Positions 15,501-23,056 of a stretch of 29,434 bases of DNA are shown here, one piece after another. The position numbers and the translations under genes were made by a program. The DNA is from Verrucomicrobia bacterium UBA1727 (GTDB lineage Bacteria; Verrucomicrobiota; Kiritimatiellia; RFP12; UBA1067): positions 22,354 to 51,787 of the forward strand of contig DCIL01000080.1 of the NCBI GenBank assembly GCA_002315875.1, in the 5' to 3' direction. Below the pieces are notes generated by a model. That model made no database searches. It was not told the DNA's origin and was given only the letters and a program-made list of their open reading frames with translations. Position 1 is the stretch's first letter, and each line of letters opens with the position of its first letter.

Positions 15501-18214
15501 GGAGCACGAAAGGCGGCGGCATCTCGTCCTCTGGACTCGAAGACCTCTCGCTCTCGCCGAAACTCGTGAAAAAGAACTGGATTACCTCATCCGGCAGCTG
15601 CGACTACTACGGAACTGAAGCGGACGGCTCACGGCGTTTCACACTCGCAACCGACGAAGGCACGCCGATGGACGGAACGCTTGTGCTCACTCAAAAAGAC
15701 GAGAATACGGTGCGCGCCGTCTGGACCTTCACCCCTGGCTGCGACACCGGCTATTACCAACTCGAAGTGATGGCGCTTCTGTCCGTACCCGCGTTCGAGG
15801 GTGGACAAGTCGCCTTCGGGTCTTCCGTCTACTCCTTGCCGCTGTCCGAAAACACCAACCTGAAAGTTCCTTCTGCGACATTCAAAAATGCCGAAGGCGA
15901 AACCGTATTCGCCCTGACGTTTCCGGACAGCAATCGCAATGTCGAACTGAGCAAGCGCACGAGTTGGAATGTCGAAGAGATGTCGCTCATGGTCTATCGC
16001 ACTACGTCATGGCCGCTCGGAACACTGACGAAAGGTACGGACTACGTGCTGACCATCGACATCTCCGCCTCACGTCCCGTAAAGGTCATCAACGATCCGA
16101 CCACCGTAATCACTGTAGGATCCGACTGGATTCCACTTGACCCCGTTCGCTTCCCGAAGCACGGCTCCGCACTCGACTTCACCAATCAGCGCGGCACGAG
16201 TGGTCCCGCCGGCGCGAAAGGACGCATCATCTGCGCAGGCGATCATTTCGCTTTCGAAAACGATCCGTCCGGACATCCGCGTTTCTACGGCAACAACATC
16301 GACATCGGCAAGGAGTGTCCGACCGGAGAGACTGCTGCGCAATTCGCCCGCGATATGGCGGCCTTCGGATACAACACGATGCGTGTCTGGCTGCGGGACG
16401 GCATCGCCTGGAAGGACACGGGAGATCCGGCGCTCGTCACGCTCAATGACGAAGGAATGGACAAGGTGGACTGGCTGCTCGCCAAGTTCTTCGAGAATGG
16501 AATCTACGTCACGCTCGACCTGAGCTGCGAGCGCACCAACACCTGGCGATCCGTCGGTGTCGACCGCGACGGCAACCTCAGTGCCAAAAGCGTCCTATAC
16601 CTCTCCGGAATACATGACGGCGTCCGCTCCAACTATCTCGCCTGGGTAAAGAACTTCTTCCTCCACCGCAATCCCTATACCGGCCGCACCTACGCTGAAG
16701 AGCCCGCGCTACTCGGCTTCAACCTGCTCAACGAAAGCAACAACCAGATCAGCACGGCTCCGACCTCGTATCCGTCCGATTGCCGCGACGTCGCCCAGCA
16801 AGCGTGGATTGCCTACGCCGCGCGCAAGAAGAAAGAAGACCCGACAACCTACGCCTCTCTCACCGATGCGCTACCATCCTCAATGACGGAACTTCCGAAC
16901 GGTCCGGCCTACATGCAGATGATTGCCGAAGGCGAACGACGGCTCGCGGCAGAGGCGAGGCGGATCTTCCGCGAGGAAATCGGAAGTCCCATTCCCCTTG
17001 CCAATCTCAACGGCGGCAGCTACAATCTTCCGCTGCTCGCGGCAAACGAGGCCTATGACTATGACGATGACCACCGCTATGTGGACCATCCGAGTTTCAT
17101 TGAGGAAAGCTGGCGTCTGCCTGCCCGCGCAGGTAACGGCAACCGGAATTTCGTGCGCTCCACCGAACTCGGCAAGCAGTATTGCCGCCGCCTCATTGAT
17201 CGTCCCTATTCCATTTCCGAGGACAACCTCTGCGCCCCGTGGTGCAATGCCGCGGCGAGCGGTTTCGCGATCGGTGCGGTCTCGGCGCTCCAGGGCGGCT
17301 CTACCGTCTACCGCTTCTGCTGGGCGGATTCTCGTTCGCTTTACACCACGCCAGAGGCGAACGTTCCGAACAGCTCCTTCTCAACCACCGCCAATCCGCT
17401 CCTCGCGGCATCCGAAAGGCTGGGAATGGCGCTCTTTTCAAGGCAGGACCTGCCTACCCTTGAAAAGCGTTATGTTTACGCGATAGATCCGGACGAGGCA
17501 AGCCGTCCGATCGCGGACAACGCCGACTCGCCGACCTCCTACTTCCCGCTCGGATGGTCCGCCTGGCGCACCCGTCTCGGATTCGTCATCTCCAATGAGG
17601 TTCCGTCCGGAGTCATCTCGGCGGGCAAGTGGCCTACGGTAATGCGCAAAACCAGGGACGAGGCGTGCGCTGACCTGGGCATCAGCGCACCGGCGGGAAC
17701 CGAAGTGCTCGCGGACGGGTCCACGGTCGAAGTCAATCAGTTGAAGGGATCGCTTTTCGTCTCCACATCCAGAACCGCGGCAGGATATGCGGAATCAGGG
17801 ACGATCTCCGCCGGCCCCCTTTCCGCCAACATCGGCAACCTGCCTGCGGCCGTCTGGGCATGCGCTATCGATGGCAGACCGCTCGTGAGATCAAACCGCA
17901 TCCTTTTCGGACACCTCACCGAAGAACAGGCAGAAGGTCGCAGGTTTGCTGAGCCAGACAAGAAAGTGCTGCTCAGCTGGGGTTCGTACAGTCTGATGCG
18001 CAATGGTCGGGCCGAAACCTCTCTGGCGCTCGGCAAGGGCATATTCAAGGTTTATGCGCTGGCGATGGACGGCACGCGGCGCTTTGAAGTTCCGTGCTCG
18101 ACCAGTGAAGGCGTATTGCACTTCACGGCCGATGTCGCGGCCGAACCGACGCGTGCGACCTGCTTCTATGAAATCGTCCGCTTCCAGAACGGACTGATGT
18201 TCACCGTGAAGTAA
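12581..18214 (+). CDS. Giant secreted protein: autotransporter-type repeats, two LamG domains, GH5-like catalytic domain
   Basis: A 1877-residue secreted protein, the only plus-strand gene. The signal peptide is about 1-22. Residues about 25-370 are Ser/Gly/Thr-rich beta-helix sequence ending in an autotransporter-associated repeat (GGGSLIKSGSGTLTLSG, 337-353). LamG-like domain 1 is about 380-585 (IGAWIRP, GKWHHICIA, YVDGELV, MDDIFIISRKLSDAEV). LamG 2 is about 603-830 (VAHWSFD, WTHFVVTYDGYRLRHYRDG, IDDLGIYDRMLTQDEV). Another repeat region is 840-920. A glycosidase-like barrel is about 1210-1600: FYGNNID, YNTMRVWLRDGIAW, GFNLLNESN with Asn1384-Glu1385 as acid/base, and SISEDN with candidate nucleophile Glu1547. 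A beta tail follows, with no visible anchor or C-terminal transport domain. ATG 12581 is chosen from the promoter spacing; in-frame ATG 12569 is an alternative. Confidence 0.85.
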   Translation: MNFRRLALLWMAASSAIISTASTLSWTGPTSGGDWNSSANWSSSDGKYVFTAENDYDFSSLANGAVIVNNITSTVRIRSLVLPSTHNATWTFTGSANLRLTTKLMPLNVPSGSTLNLELGASNPWSNLAENSYALSGGGTVRHTKLWEQWTYPNINIEEGTIIIAGAAKGTAQTGFSYTHFNLLSDKATLRLETDAVIANMACPSGVSATLDLNGYALRRTIKDLSTADWNGRTIGGGTFTVEGGIPIAITRAPESPVTYDIRNACLNLGSATAPLTTPSGSGIAVESGGAMNLYASQTLSHLSSTSPIGCVNIASSCTLSVNTSERIAYGARLTGGGSLIKSGSGTLTLSGCNSYSGSTRVSGGVLKLARKTTKFDNLWTFDTTATNDVAGAVHLGRKSEYGKYRFPMPVRMENGRTGGCLHFPHRDSDPDTHYRIMTSDSTVACGTNSFTIGAWIRPVFTNISTSVLFCGPYPDADSSRRLLQVTVSSRHLSHSAVSWAQQRISLPRGRLDDGKWHHICIAQSADERKTYVDGELVDAVAGNFNLDRGKLSIGGMDLWGNDFEGDMDDIFIISRKLSDAEVRKFVVEGIVNTDDDITPNSPRPVAHWSFDSDFTDDVGGIKLVSGVGRVTGSTGTPVIESAPGVRGKCVSFAAGNSCLTLADNEPFPSAMPTGRAPFSVSLRAQLKRHDGMLALFSIGDLTQANRGFWAGGYSYPAHNACGCVSTGWDYFYRFTDSTMDGAVNASGLSEYGWTHFVVTYDGYRLRHYRDGCLLATKYNDGLDIRPQDLFLGYLKANNYYSKGAIDDLGIYDRMLTQDEVIALTEELAIGDDATRSTLPIGTAITIEAGGALSVSGSGHTAGSLNGSGRLFLESGSSLSITGEVNFAGSLTGGGTLSADSLSISGDASSFHGSLILSRCEKPPKDLSGITLPTPPAGESWKFSWTNGTLRLYSAAPERPKDPTTLKNDTAYIWSTKGGGISSSGLEDLSLSPKLVKKNWITSSGSCDYYGTEADGSRRFTLATDEGTPMDGTLVLTQKDENTVRAVWTFTPGCDTGYYQLEVMALLSVPAFEGGQVAFGSSVYSLPLSENTNLKVPSATFKNAEGETVFALTFPDSNRNVELSKRTSWNVEEMSLMVYRTTSWPLGTLTKGTDYVLTIDISASRPVKVINDPTTVITVGSDWIPLDPVRFPKHGSALDFTNQRGTSGPAGAKGRIICAGDHFAFENDPSGHPRFYGNNIDIGKECPTGETAAQFARDMAAFGYNTMRVWLRDGIAWKDTGDPALVTLNDEGMDKVDWLLAKFFENGIYVTLDLSCERTNTWRSVGVDRDGNLSAKSVLYLSGIHDGVRSNYLAWVKNFFLHRNPYTGRTYAEEPALLGFNLLNESNNQISTAPTSYPSDCRDVAQQAWIAYAARKKKEDPTTYASLTDALPSSMTELPNGPAYMQMIAEGERRLAAEARRIFREEIGSPIPLANLNGGSYNLPLLAANEAYDYDDDHRYVDHPSFIEESWRLPARAGNGNRNFVRSTELGKQYCRRLIDRPYSISEDNLCAPWCNAAASGFAIGAVSALQGGSTVYRFCWADSRSLYTTPEANVPNSSFSTTANPLLAASERLGMALFSRQDLPTLEKRYVYAIDPDEASRPIADNADSPTSYFPLGWSAWRTRLGFVISNEVPSGVISAGKWPTVMRKTRDEACADLGISAPAGTEVLADGSTVEVNQLKGSLFVSTSRTAAGYAESGTISAGPLSANIGNLPAAVWACAIDGRPLVRSNRILFGHLTEEQAEGRRFAEPDKKVLLSWGSYSLMRNGRAETSLALGKGIFKVYALAMDGTRRFEVPCSTSEGVLHFTADVAAEPTRATCFYEIVRFQNGLMFTVK

Positions 18215-18226
18215 ATCCCTTACTTC
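18208..18226. terminator. Small hairpin at the meeting point of two convergent genes
   Basis: GAAGTAA and TTACTTC form a perfect 7-base stem with the 5-base loop ATCCC. Each arm contains the TAA stop of one gene, and the genes are only 5 bases apart. It is AT-rich and lacks a long T run, so as a bidirectional terminator it is weak. It partly follows from both proteins ending in Lys (AAG TAA). Confidence 0.3.
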
Positions 18227-21200
18227 TCCTCGATTTCGGCAAGGAGCTTCTCGAGCTCACCGGCTTTCTCGCGGGCCTTGGCAGCGCGCTCCATCGCCGA
18301 ATTGTCGCCTCCGAACTTTGCGTAGGCGTTGACAATCACCGGCGGCGGAGTCTTCAGCTCCTTGATCGTCTGCTTAAGCTCGGCGATGAGCGGAGCGCAC
18401 TCGCTGTTGCGACCGAGTTCCCTGAGCGCCTTCACACGCCAGTAGTCCATCTCGCCCGCATGGATCCATCCCTTGAGCGAATTCTCCAACTCCTTCTTGT
18501 AGCCGGCGGCATCCCCGAGGGCCTTCTTGCACTGCGCCATGAAATAGCGGCTCTTCGGTTCGGAGCCGGCGTCACCCGGACGTCCCGCCTGCAGGTTCGC
18601 GGGATAGGTCGTCGATTCCTCGAAATACTTGAGCGCGGTCTTGTAATCGTCATTCGCCATCGCCTGGCGTCCGAGTCCGAGGCACGCTTCAACGAACGGC
18701 GCGAGCAGTCCCTCAGCACCCTCCCAGACATGGAAGCGCCGCGTGGTGAGAATATCGTAGGCCTCCTTGAACTTTCCGGTCGCGTTATAGGTATAAGCAA
18801 GACGCAGCACGCACGGATCGTACTTGTAAACCGTCGAACGATACTTCTCCATCAGCGCCAGAAGTTCCGCCGCCGGAATCTTCAGCTTCTCCGCAAGCTT
18901 GCCCGCTTCATCAAGCGTACGGAAGTGAGGCTCCACCTCAAGCGACTTGAGATAGTAGTCATACGCTTCACGATTCGGAATTCCGGTCGGCACACCAGTG
19001 TTGGTGAAGTAGGTGCCGGGATGCGAAAGCGCGAACCCGAGGCAACGGAGCGAAAGCGCGTAGGTGGAACGGGATGTTTGAGAGGTTTTGAGGGCGATGG
19101 ACTTCTTCCAGGACGCAACCGCCGCATCCTTCTGATCCATGTTCCAGAGAACGCAACCAAGGAGATAGAAGGTTTGAGATGTTTGAGAGGTCTTGTCGGC
19201 AGCCCACTTGAGAACGGCAAGCTCTTCAAGACGACTCGGGAAGCAATAAACCCAGTCCGTCATCGACCCGGCATCAGCCAGCGCCTTCTCAACTCTCTCA
19301 ACCCTCTCAACCCCCTCAACCTTCTCAACCCTCTCAACTTTCTCAACCCTCTCAATCGCATACGCGCGGAAGTACGCGAAGAGCGGATTCTTGTAGCTGT
19401 TGCACGCAGCGAGAGTATCCTTGAGCGGCAGCGCACCTTCGGTCTCGTAGGGCGGCTCCGCATTCGCCTTCGCGATTGCCGCGTCACAAAGGTCTATCAC
19501 TTCATTCCACGCACCGATGCCCCAGTAGTCGCAGACCGTCTCCAGCAACTGCTGTGCCTTGATGCCGCGGTTCTTCTCGGCTTTAGCGAGCGCCGCCGCG
19601 CCGTCACCGCCATCGCGGAACGTCTCCTCGCAAAGTCCCCAGTACTCAAGCGGATCGCAAGCGAAGGCCTTGTTGAGAATTTCGACATTCTTATTATCCT
19701 TGAGCTTGCGATGGATGTAGGCGTGAAGCGTATGGAACTTCGCCTCATCCATACCCAGCGGAAGCGCGCTGTGTTCCAAAACCTCATGCGCCTCGTCATA
19801 GCGTCCCTGCAGACAGCAGATGCGGACGATCTCAAAGAACGACTCCTTCTTGTACGAGGCGCGCCAGGTGCAGCGCCAGAAGAGATCCTCGGCCGACTTC
19901 AGGTTGCCGAGTTCACGCTCGCAGATCGCAAGATAGTATTCCGGCGCGGCATCGAGGGCGCGGGTGAAGTTCTGAGTTGCGCGCGCGACCGCCTTCTCGA
20001 GATAGCGCTTCGCCTCGGCATACATTCCGTTCTTCGCGAGCCGTACGCCCATCGCGAGATTGGCGCGGGTATAGTCCGGATCGATCTCGAGCGCACGCTT
20101 GTAATACGGTTCGGGATCGATGTTGCCGTTGTGGAACTGATCGAGGCGCAGTCCGACCTCATAGGCAAGCTCGGCGCTTGTATACTCCTGCGGCGGCTTG
20201 GGATTGGCCACCTTCGGAGGAAGCGGATCCTTGGGATCGGGACCAACCGGCGTATAGGAAAGGAAGACCTTGCCGTCCGGATCGGCAATCGTTGCCGTCA
20301 GTTCCTGATCCTTGGCATCGGCCGGAACCTTGACCGGCTTGCACCACGGCGTATTCGGATCGATGCTGATCCCCTTCTCGAAGAACACCGCGTCTTTGCC
20401 GCGCCAAAGCGTCACCTTGCAGTTCTTCAAAACCCGCGTGGAATGGAAACCGAGGAGCATTTCCTCCGGACCGCGACGATCGACGTTGACGGCGCCGTCA
20501 ATCGTAACGTTCTTAACGCCGCCGATGCCCTTGACCGGGAACCAGAACTGCTTCACCTTGCGCGTCTCGTACGGGGCGATCCAGCTGTAGTCGGGCTGAT
20601 TGTCCGACCAGCAGCCGACCATCAGCTCGAGATACGGTCCGTCATTATCAGTGAGCACCGTATCCCAAACATGCGCCTCGGGGAAGTTGCCCCAGAGGAA
20701 GAACTTCTTGCCGACGGTGAGATGACGGTTGGACACGTGCGCGGTGCCCATCTGCTTCTTGTGATCATAGCCGGCAAGCCAGGCGTTGTCCGGATCCATC
20801 GCGAAGATCGAGCGCGATTCGATGGTGAAGTTCTTCCACCACGAAAGGTCCATCGTGCCGGAGATGTCGTTTGCATACTTCGAGCGCTGGGACGGCAGAA
20901 GCTCCACTTCCTCCTTGCGCGGACCGATCGGGAAGCTCGTCCAGTAGTTCTTGTGATGGTCGAAGCCGAGATGGCAGCTCGGCGGGAAGAGAATCTGGTA
21001 GTCGTCGCCGCAATGGACGGACACGTTGGCCCAGTAGATCATCGACTCGATGAAAGGTCCGCGGTTCATGAAGATGTTCTGCGCCTGGAGTACGGCGCGA
21101 TCGGTGAGGAGCGAAAGACCGATCGTCCATTTGAGCCGCCGGCGAAGTTCCGTCTCGCCGATCCAGATCGTCTTCGAGCCGTCCGCATTCTCCACCGCCC

Positions 21201-21654
21201 GCCAGTCGATCGGCATCGCGGTAGACGCACGGTGGTGATGGGGGAAGTTCCATTCGACGCCGCCAGAGATCCACGCACCGAGCATGCCGATGAGCGCGGG
21301 CTTGATGACGTGCTGACGATAGAAGGTTTCGAAGCCCGTCGCCTTGTCCGTCAGGTTGAGGAGATGTCCGCCGTGCTCCGGCAGAAGTCCCATATGCAGC
21401 CAACCGTTTTCAAGCGTCAGATACTTGTAGTTCTCGTCCACCTTGCCGTCGAAGAGCACATCCTGCATCGGATACGGATAGACCCTGCCCTGCGCACCCT
21501 GATAGACGCGCCCCGTGTAAAAGAGCGGCGTGCGGTCGTATCCGCCCGGAGCGTAAGTAGGAAGGACAATCGAATCCTCCTTGTAAGTTACCTCGGACGC
21601 GTTGATAAGTCCGGACGCAAGCGCGCCCACCATCAGTATTGCAGTAGTTTTCAT
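18220..21654 (-). CDS. Exported DUF5107 / tetratricopeptide-repeat protein
   Basis: A 1144-residue exported protein. The signal peptide is about 1-19. Residues about 45-425 match the DUF5107 type, a galactose-mutarotase-like beta-sandwich: LLPEHGGHLLNL (90-101), SGGVEWNFPHHHRASTAMP (130-148), WGNFPEAHVWD (321-331). Helical TPR-type repeats fill about 490-1095, for example EPYYKRALEIDPDYTRANLAMGV. Such proteins often accompany sugar-metabolism genes, but the reaction, if any, is unknown. A Glu/Arg/Lys/Val micro-repeat (768-790) and two Thr-Ser-Gln stretches (822-828, 857-860) break the TPR region. ATG 21654 lies 4 bases after the upstream stop; a GGAGG sits about 12 bases away. It is the last gene of the rfbA-led run. 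Confidence 0.8.
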   Translation of the reverse strand: MKTTAILMVGALASGLINASEVTYKEDSIVLPTYAPGGYDRTPLFYTGRVYQGAQGRVYPYPMQDVLFDGKVDENYKYLTLENGWLHMGLLPEHGGHLLNLTDKATGFETFYRQHVIKPALIGMLGAWISGGVEWNFPHHHRASTAMPIDWRAVENADGSKTIWIGETELRRRLKWTIGLSLLTDRAVLQAQNIFMNRGPFIESMIYWANVSVHCGDDYQILFPPSCHLGFDHHKNYWTSFPIGPRKEEVELLPSQRSKYANDISGTMDLSWWKNFTIESRSIFAMDPDNAWLAGYDHKKQMGTAHVSNRHLTVGKKFFLWGNFPEAHVWDTVLTDNDGPYLELMVGCWSDNQPDYSWIAPYETRKVKQFWFPVKGIGGVKNVTIDGAVNVDRRGPEEMLLGFHSTRVLKNCKVTLWRGKDAVFFEKGISIDPNTPWCKPVKVPADAKDQELTATIADPDGKVFLSYTPVGPDPKDPLPPKVANPKPPQEYTSAELAYEVGLRLDQFHNGNIDPEPYYKRALEIDPDYTRANLAMGVRLAKNGMYAEAKRYLEKAVARATQNFTRALDAAPEYYLAICERELGNLKSAEDLFWRCTWRASYKKESFFEIVRICCLQGRYDEAHEVLEHSALPLGMDEAKFHTLHAYIHRKLKDNKNVEILNKAFACDPLEYWGLCEETFRDGGDGAAALAKAEKNRGIKAQQLLETVCDYWGIGAWNEVIDLCDAAIAKANAEPPYETEGALPLKDTLAACNSYKNPLFAYFRAYAIERVEKVERVEKVEGVERVERVEKALADAGSMTDWVYCFPSRLEELAVLKWAADKTSQTSQTFYLLGCVLWNMDQKDAAVASWKKSIALKTSQTSRSTYALSLRCLGFALSHPGTYFTNTGVPTGIPNREAYDYYLKSLEVEPHFRTLDEAGKLAEKLKIPAAELLALMEKYRSTVYKYDPCVLRLAYTYNATGKFKEAYDILTTRRFHVWEGAEGLLAPFVEACLGLGRQAMANDDYKTALKYFEESTTYPANLQAGRPGDAGSEPKSRYFMAQCKKALGDAAGYKKELENSLKGWIHAGEMDYWRVKALRELGRNSECAPLIAELKQTIKELKTPPPVIVNAYAKFGGDNSAMERAAKAREKAGELEKLLAEIEEK
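19073..19191. repeat. Pair of 14-base direct repeats near the 9-base array
   Basis: GATGTTTGAGAGGT occurs at 19073-19086 and again at 19178-19191, exactly 105 bases (35 codons) apart. Both copies encode the same Thr-Ser-Gln-Thr-Ser register of the TPR protein. The TTGAGAGG core is shared with the tandem array 100-200 bases away. Confidence 0.75.
19285..19356. repeat. Nine-base tandem repeat inside the TPR gene (8 copies)
   Basis: Eight imperfect copies of a 9-base unit (plus-strand consensus CYTCTCAAC) run without a break, encoding alternating V-E-R and V-E-K tripeptides in the minus-strand gene. The unit keeps frame, so copy-number change would lengthen or shorten a charged linker or helix without breaking the protein. 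Confidence 0.9.
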
Positions 21655-21658
21655 AAAT

Positions 21659-23056
21659 TCACCATGCCTCCTTTAGTGCAGTGTTGACGGCTTTGAGATA
21701 AAAACCGCCGCGGGGATCTGGACCGAGCGTAATGGTCAGATCGGTGACGACATATTTCAAATTCTGAATCGGACCCGTTCCTTCGGTTGAAGCCGGCTGG
21801 ACCTTGAACCGAGTTTCAATCGCCGACTTGGCCTTGAGGAAGAACTCCTCGTCACTGAGATTCGTATCCGATCCGTCGCTGTAAAGGTTGACGGCAATGA
21901 CTGCGCCGTTTATGGCACTGACCTCTGCCTGCCCGTGATCAAAGTTCATGAACGGCTTGCACTTGGACTTGCGATAGTCGATGTAGAACTGGCGGGACGG
22001 ATTGCTGCTCATCGGCGCCGACAGCTTGGCACTGTAAGGCGGAAGCGATCCGAAGACAATGCCGCAGAAGGCCTTGGGAGTTCCGGACTTCACCCGCACG
22101 CGCCCGAACTTGACGAGTCCGGAATTAGGATACTTATCTGAAGTCAGCGGCTTAACAAGAACGTCATCGGCAAGTTCCTCCTTCCGCATTGCCGCGGACT
22201 CCGCCTTGACGTCCGCATGCATGGACAGATTCTCTACCGTCAATTTAAGCCGCTCGCCGCCATACTCGCCCACGGTCAGCACGGTGTCGCCGAGTGGGAA
22301 TACGAAGGTGTGATTGCCAAACGGATACTTTTCCGCATCAAGCGAGAACGGCTCGATCTTGAGCTTCTGCGAGAGCATCGCCACCAGATTCGTCGTTTCC
22401 TCGCTGAACTTCCATCCCGGCTGGCGCACGATCGGTTGAGAGAACTCCATCTGGAAAATGCGCCGCGTCTGCGGAGTCACCCGGACGAGCGGTGGATTGC
22501 CGAACTTGCGAAACGGCTTTTTGAGCGTCGGTCCGAACATCAACAAGGCGGTACTTGAGGCGTTGGTATCGTCCGAAAGCGCCAACTGCTCCGCCTTTAT
22601 CGGAGAGCCGTCCATCACCTGTCCGAACTTTACTCCGGCAAAGCCCTTGAGCGCGTGCCGCTTGTTCGCCTCACGCGCCTTGGCGATCTCGGCATCGAGC
22701 GATTTCTGCGCGACTTCGGCCTCCGCCCTCAACTGAGCCGGCGTCTTCTTCGGAGGTTCGGGTTTGGGCTTTTCCACCGGCTCGGTTTCCTCGACCTTCT
22801 CCGGTTCGGCCTTGGGCTTCTCAACCACCTTCGGTTTCATCTTCGTCTCATCCAGGTTGAGCGAAGGATCGATGATCTTCACGTCTTCGTGCTCACGCGA
22901 GAAGATCTTGGTAAGATCGATTCCGAAATGCTTCAGGGCAAAGAATCCGCCGACGAGCGCGGCAACCGCAATCAAGAGCGCCGGAATCAGGCAGGAGTGG
23001 CCTTCCTCCTTGTAGAAATCGTCACTGGATGACTTGATGGGCTTGCGTGGTGTCAT
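21659..23056 (-). CDS. Membrane-anchored protein with a duplicated unknown domain
   Basis: A 465-residue protein I do not recognise. A basic, polar N-terminus (1-20) precedes one membrane span (about 21-41). A Pro/Glu/Lys-rich linker (about 70-105) and a short helical stretch (105-133) follow, the layout of TonB-like or spacer-bearing periplasmic proteins. Then two similar domains appear: about 137-285, starting KGFAGVKFGQ, and about 328-460, starting KAFCGIVFGS. Each continues with an aromatic F-strand, an acidic helix segment and a late strand pair, suggesting an internal duplication. It is likely anchored in the inner membrane facing the periplasm. ATG 23056 overlaps the PPC gene stop by 4 bases, so the two are coupled. 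The TPR gene follows after 4 bases. Confidence 0.7.
   Translation of the reverse strand: MTPRKPIKSSSDDFYKEEGHSCLIPALLIAVAALVGGFFALKHFGIDLTKIFSREHEDVKIIDPSLNLDETKMKPKVVEKPKAEPEKVEETEPVEKPKPEPPKKTPAQLRAEAEVAQKSLDAEIAKAREANKRHALKGFAGVKFGQVMDGSPIKAEQLALSDDTNASSTALLMFGPTLKKPFRKFGNPPLVRVTPQTRRIFQMEFSQPIVRQPGWKFSEETTNLVAMLSQKLKIEPFSLDAEKYPFGNHTFVFPLGDTVLTVGEYGGERLKLTVENLSMHADVKAESAAMRKEELADDVLVKPLTSDKYPNSGLVKFGRVRVKSGTPKAFCGIVFGSLPPYSAKLSAPMSSNPSRQFYIDYRKSKCKPFMNFDHGQAEVSAINGAVIAVNLYSDGSDTNLSDEEFFLKAKSAIETRFKVQPASTEGTGPIQNLKYVVTDLTITLGPDPRGGFYLKAVNTALKEAW

Noticed and set aside
18460..21687. 1075-residue open frame on the plus strand opposite the DUF5107/TPR gene
   Set aside because: Composition is that of an antisense shadow in GC-rich DNA; no recognisable domain, and the minus-strand protein is clearly real.
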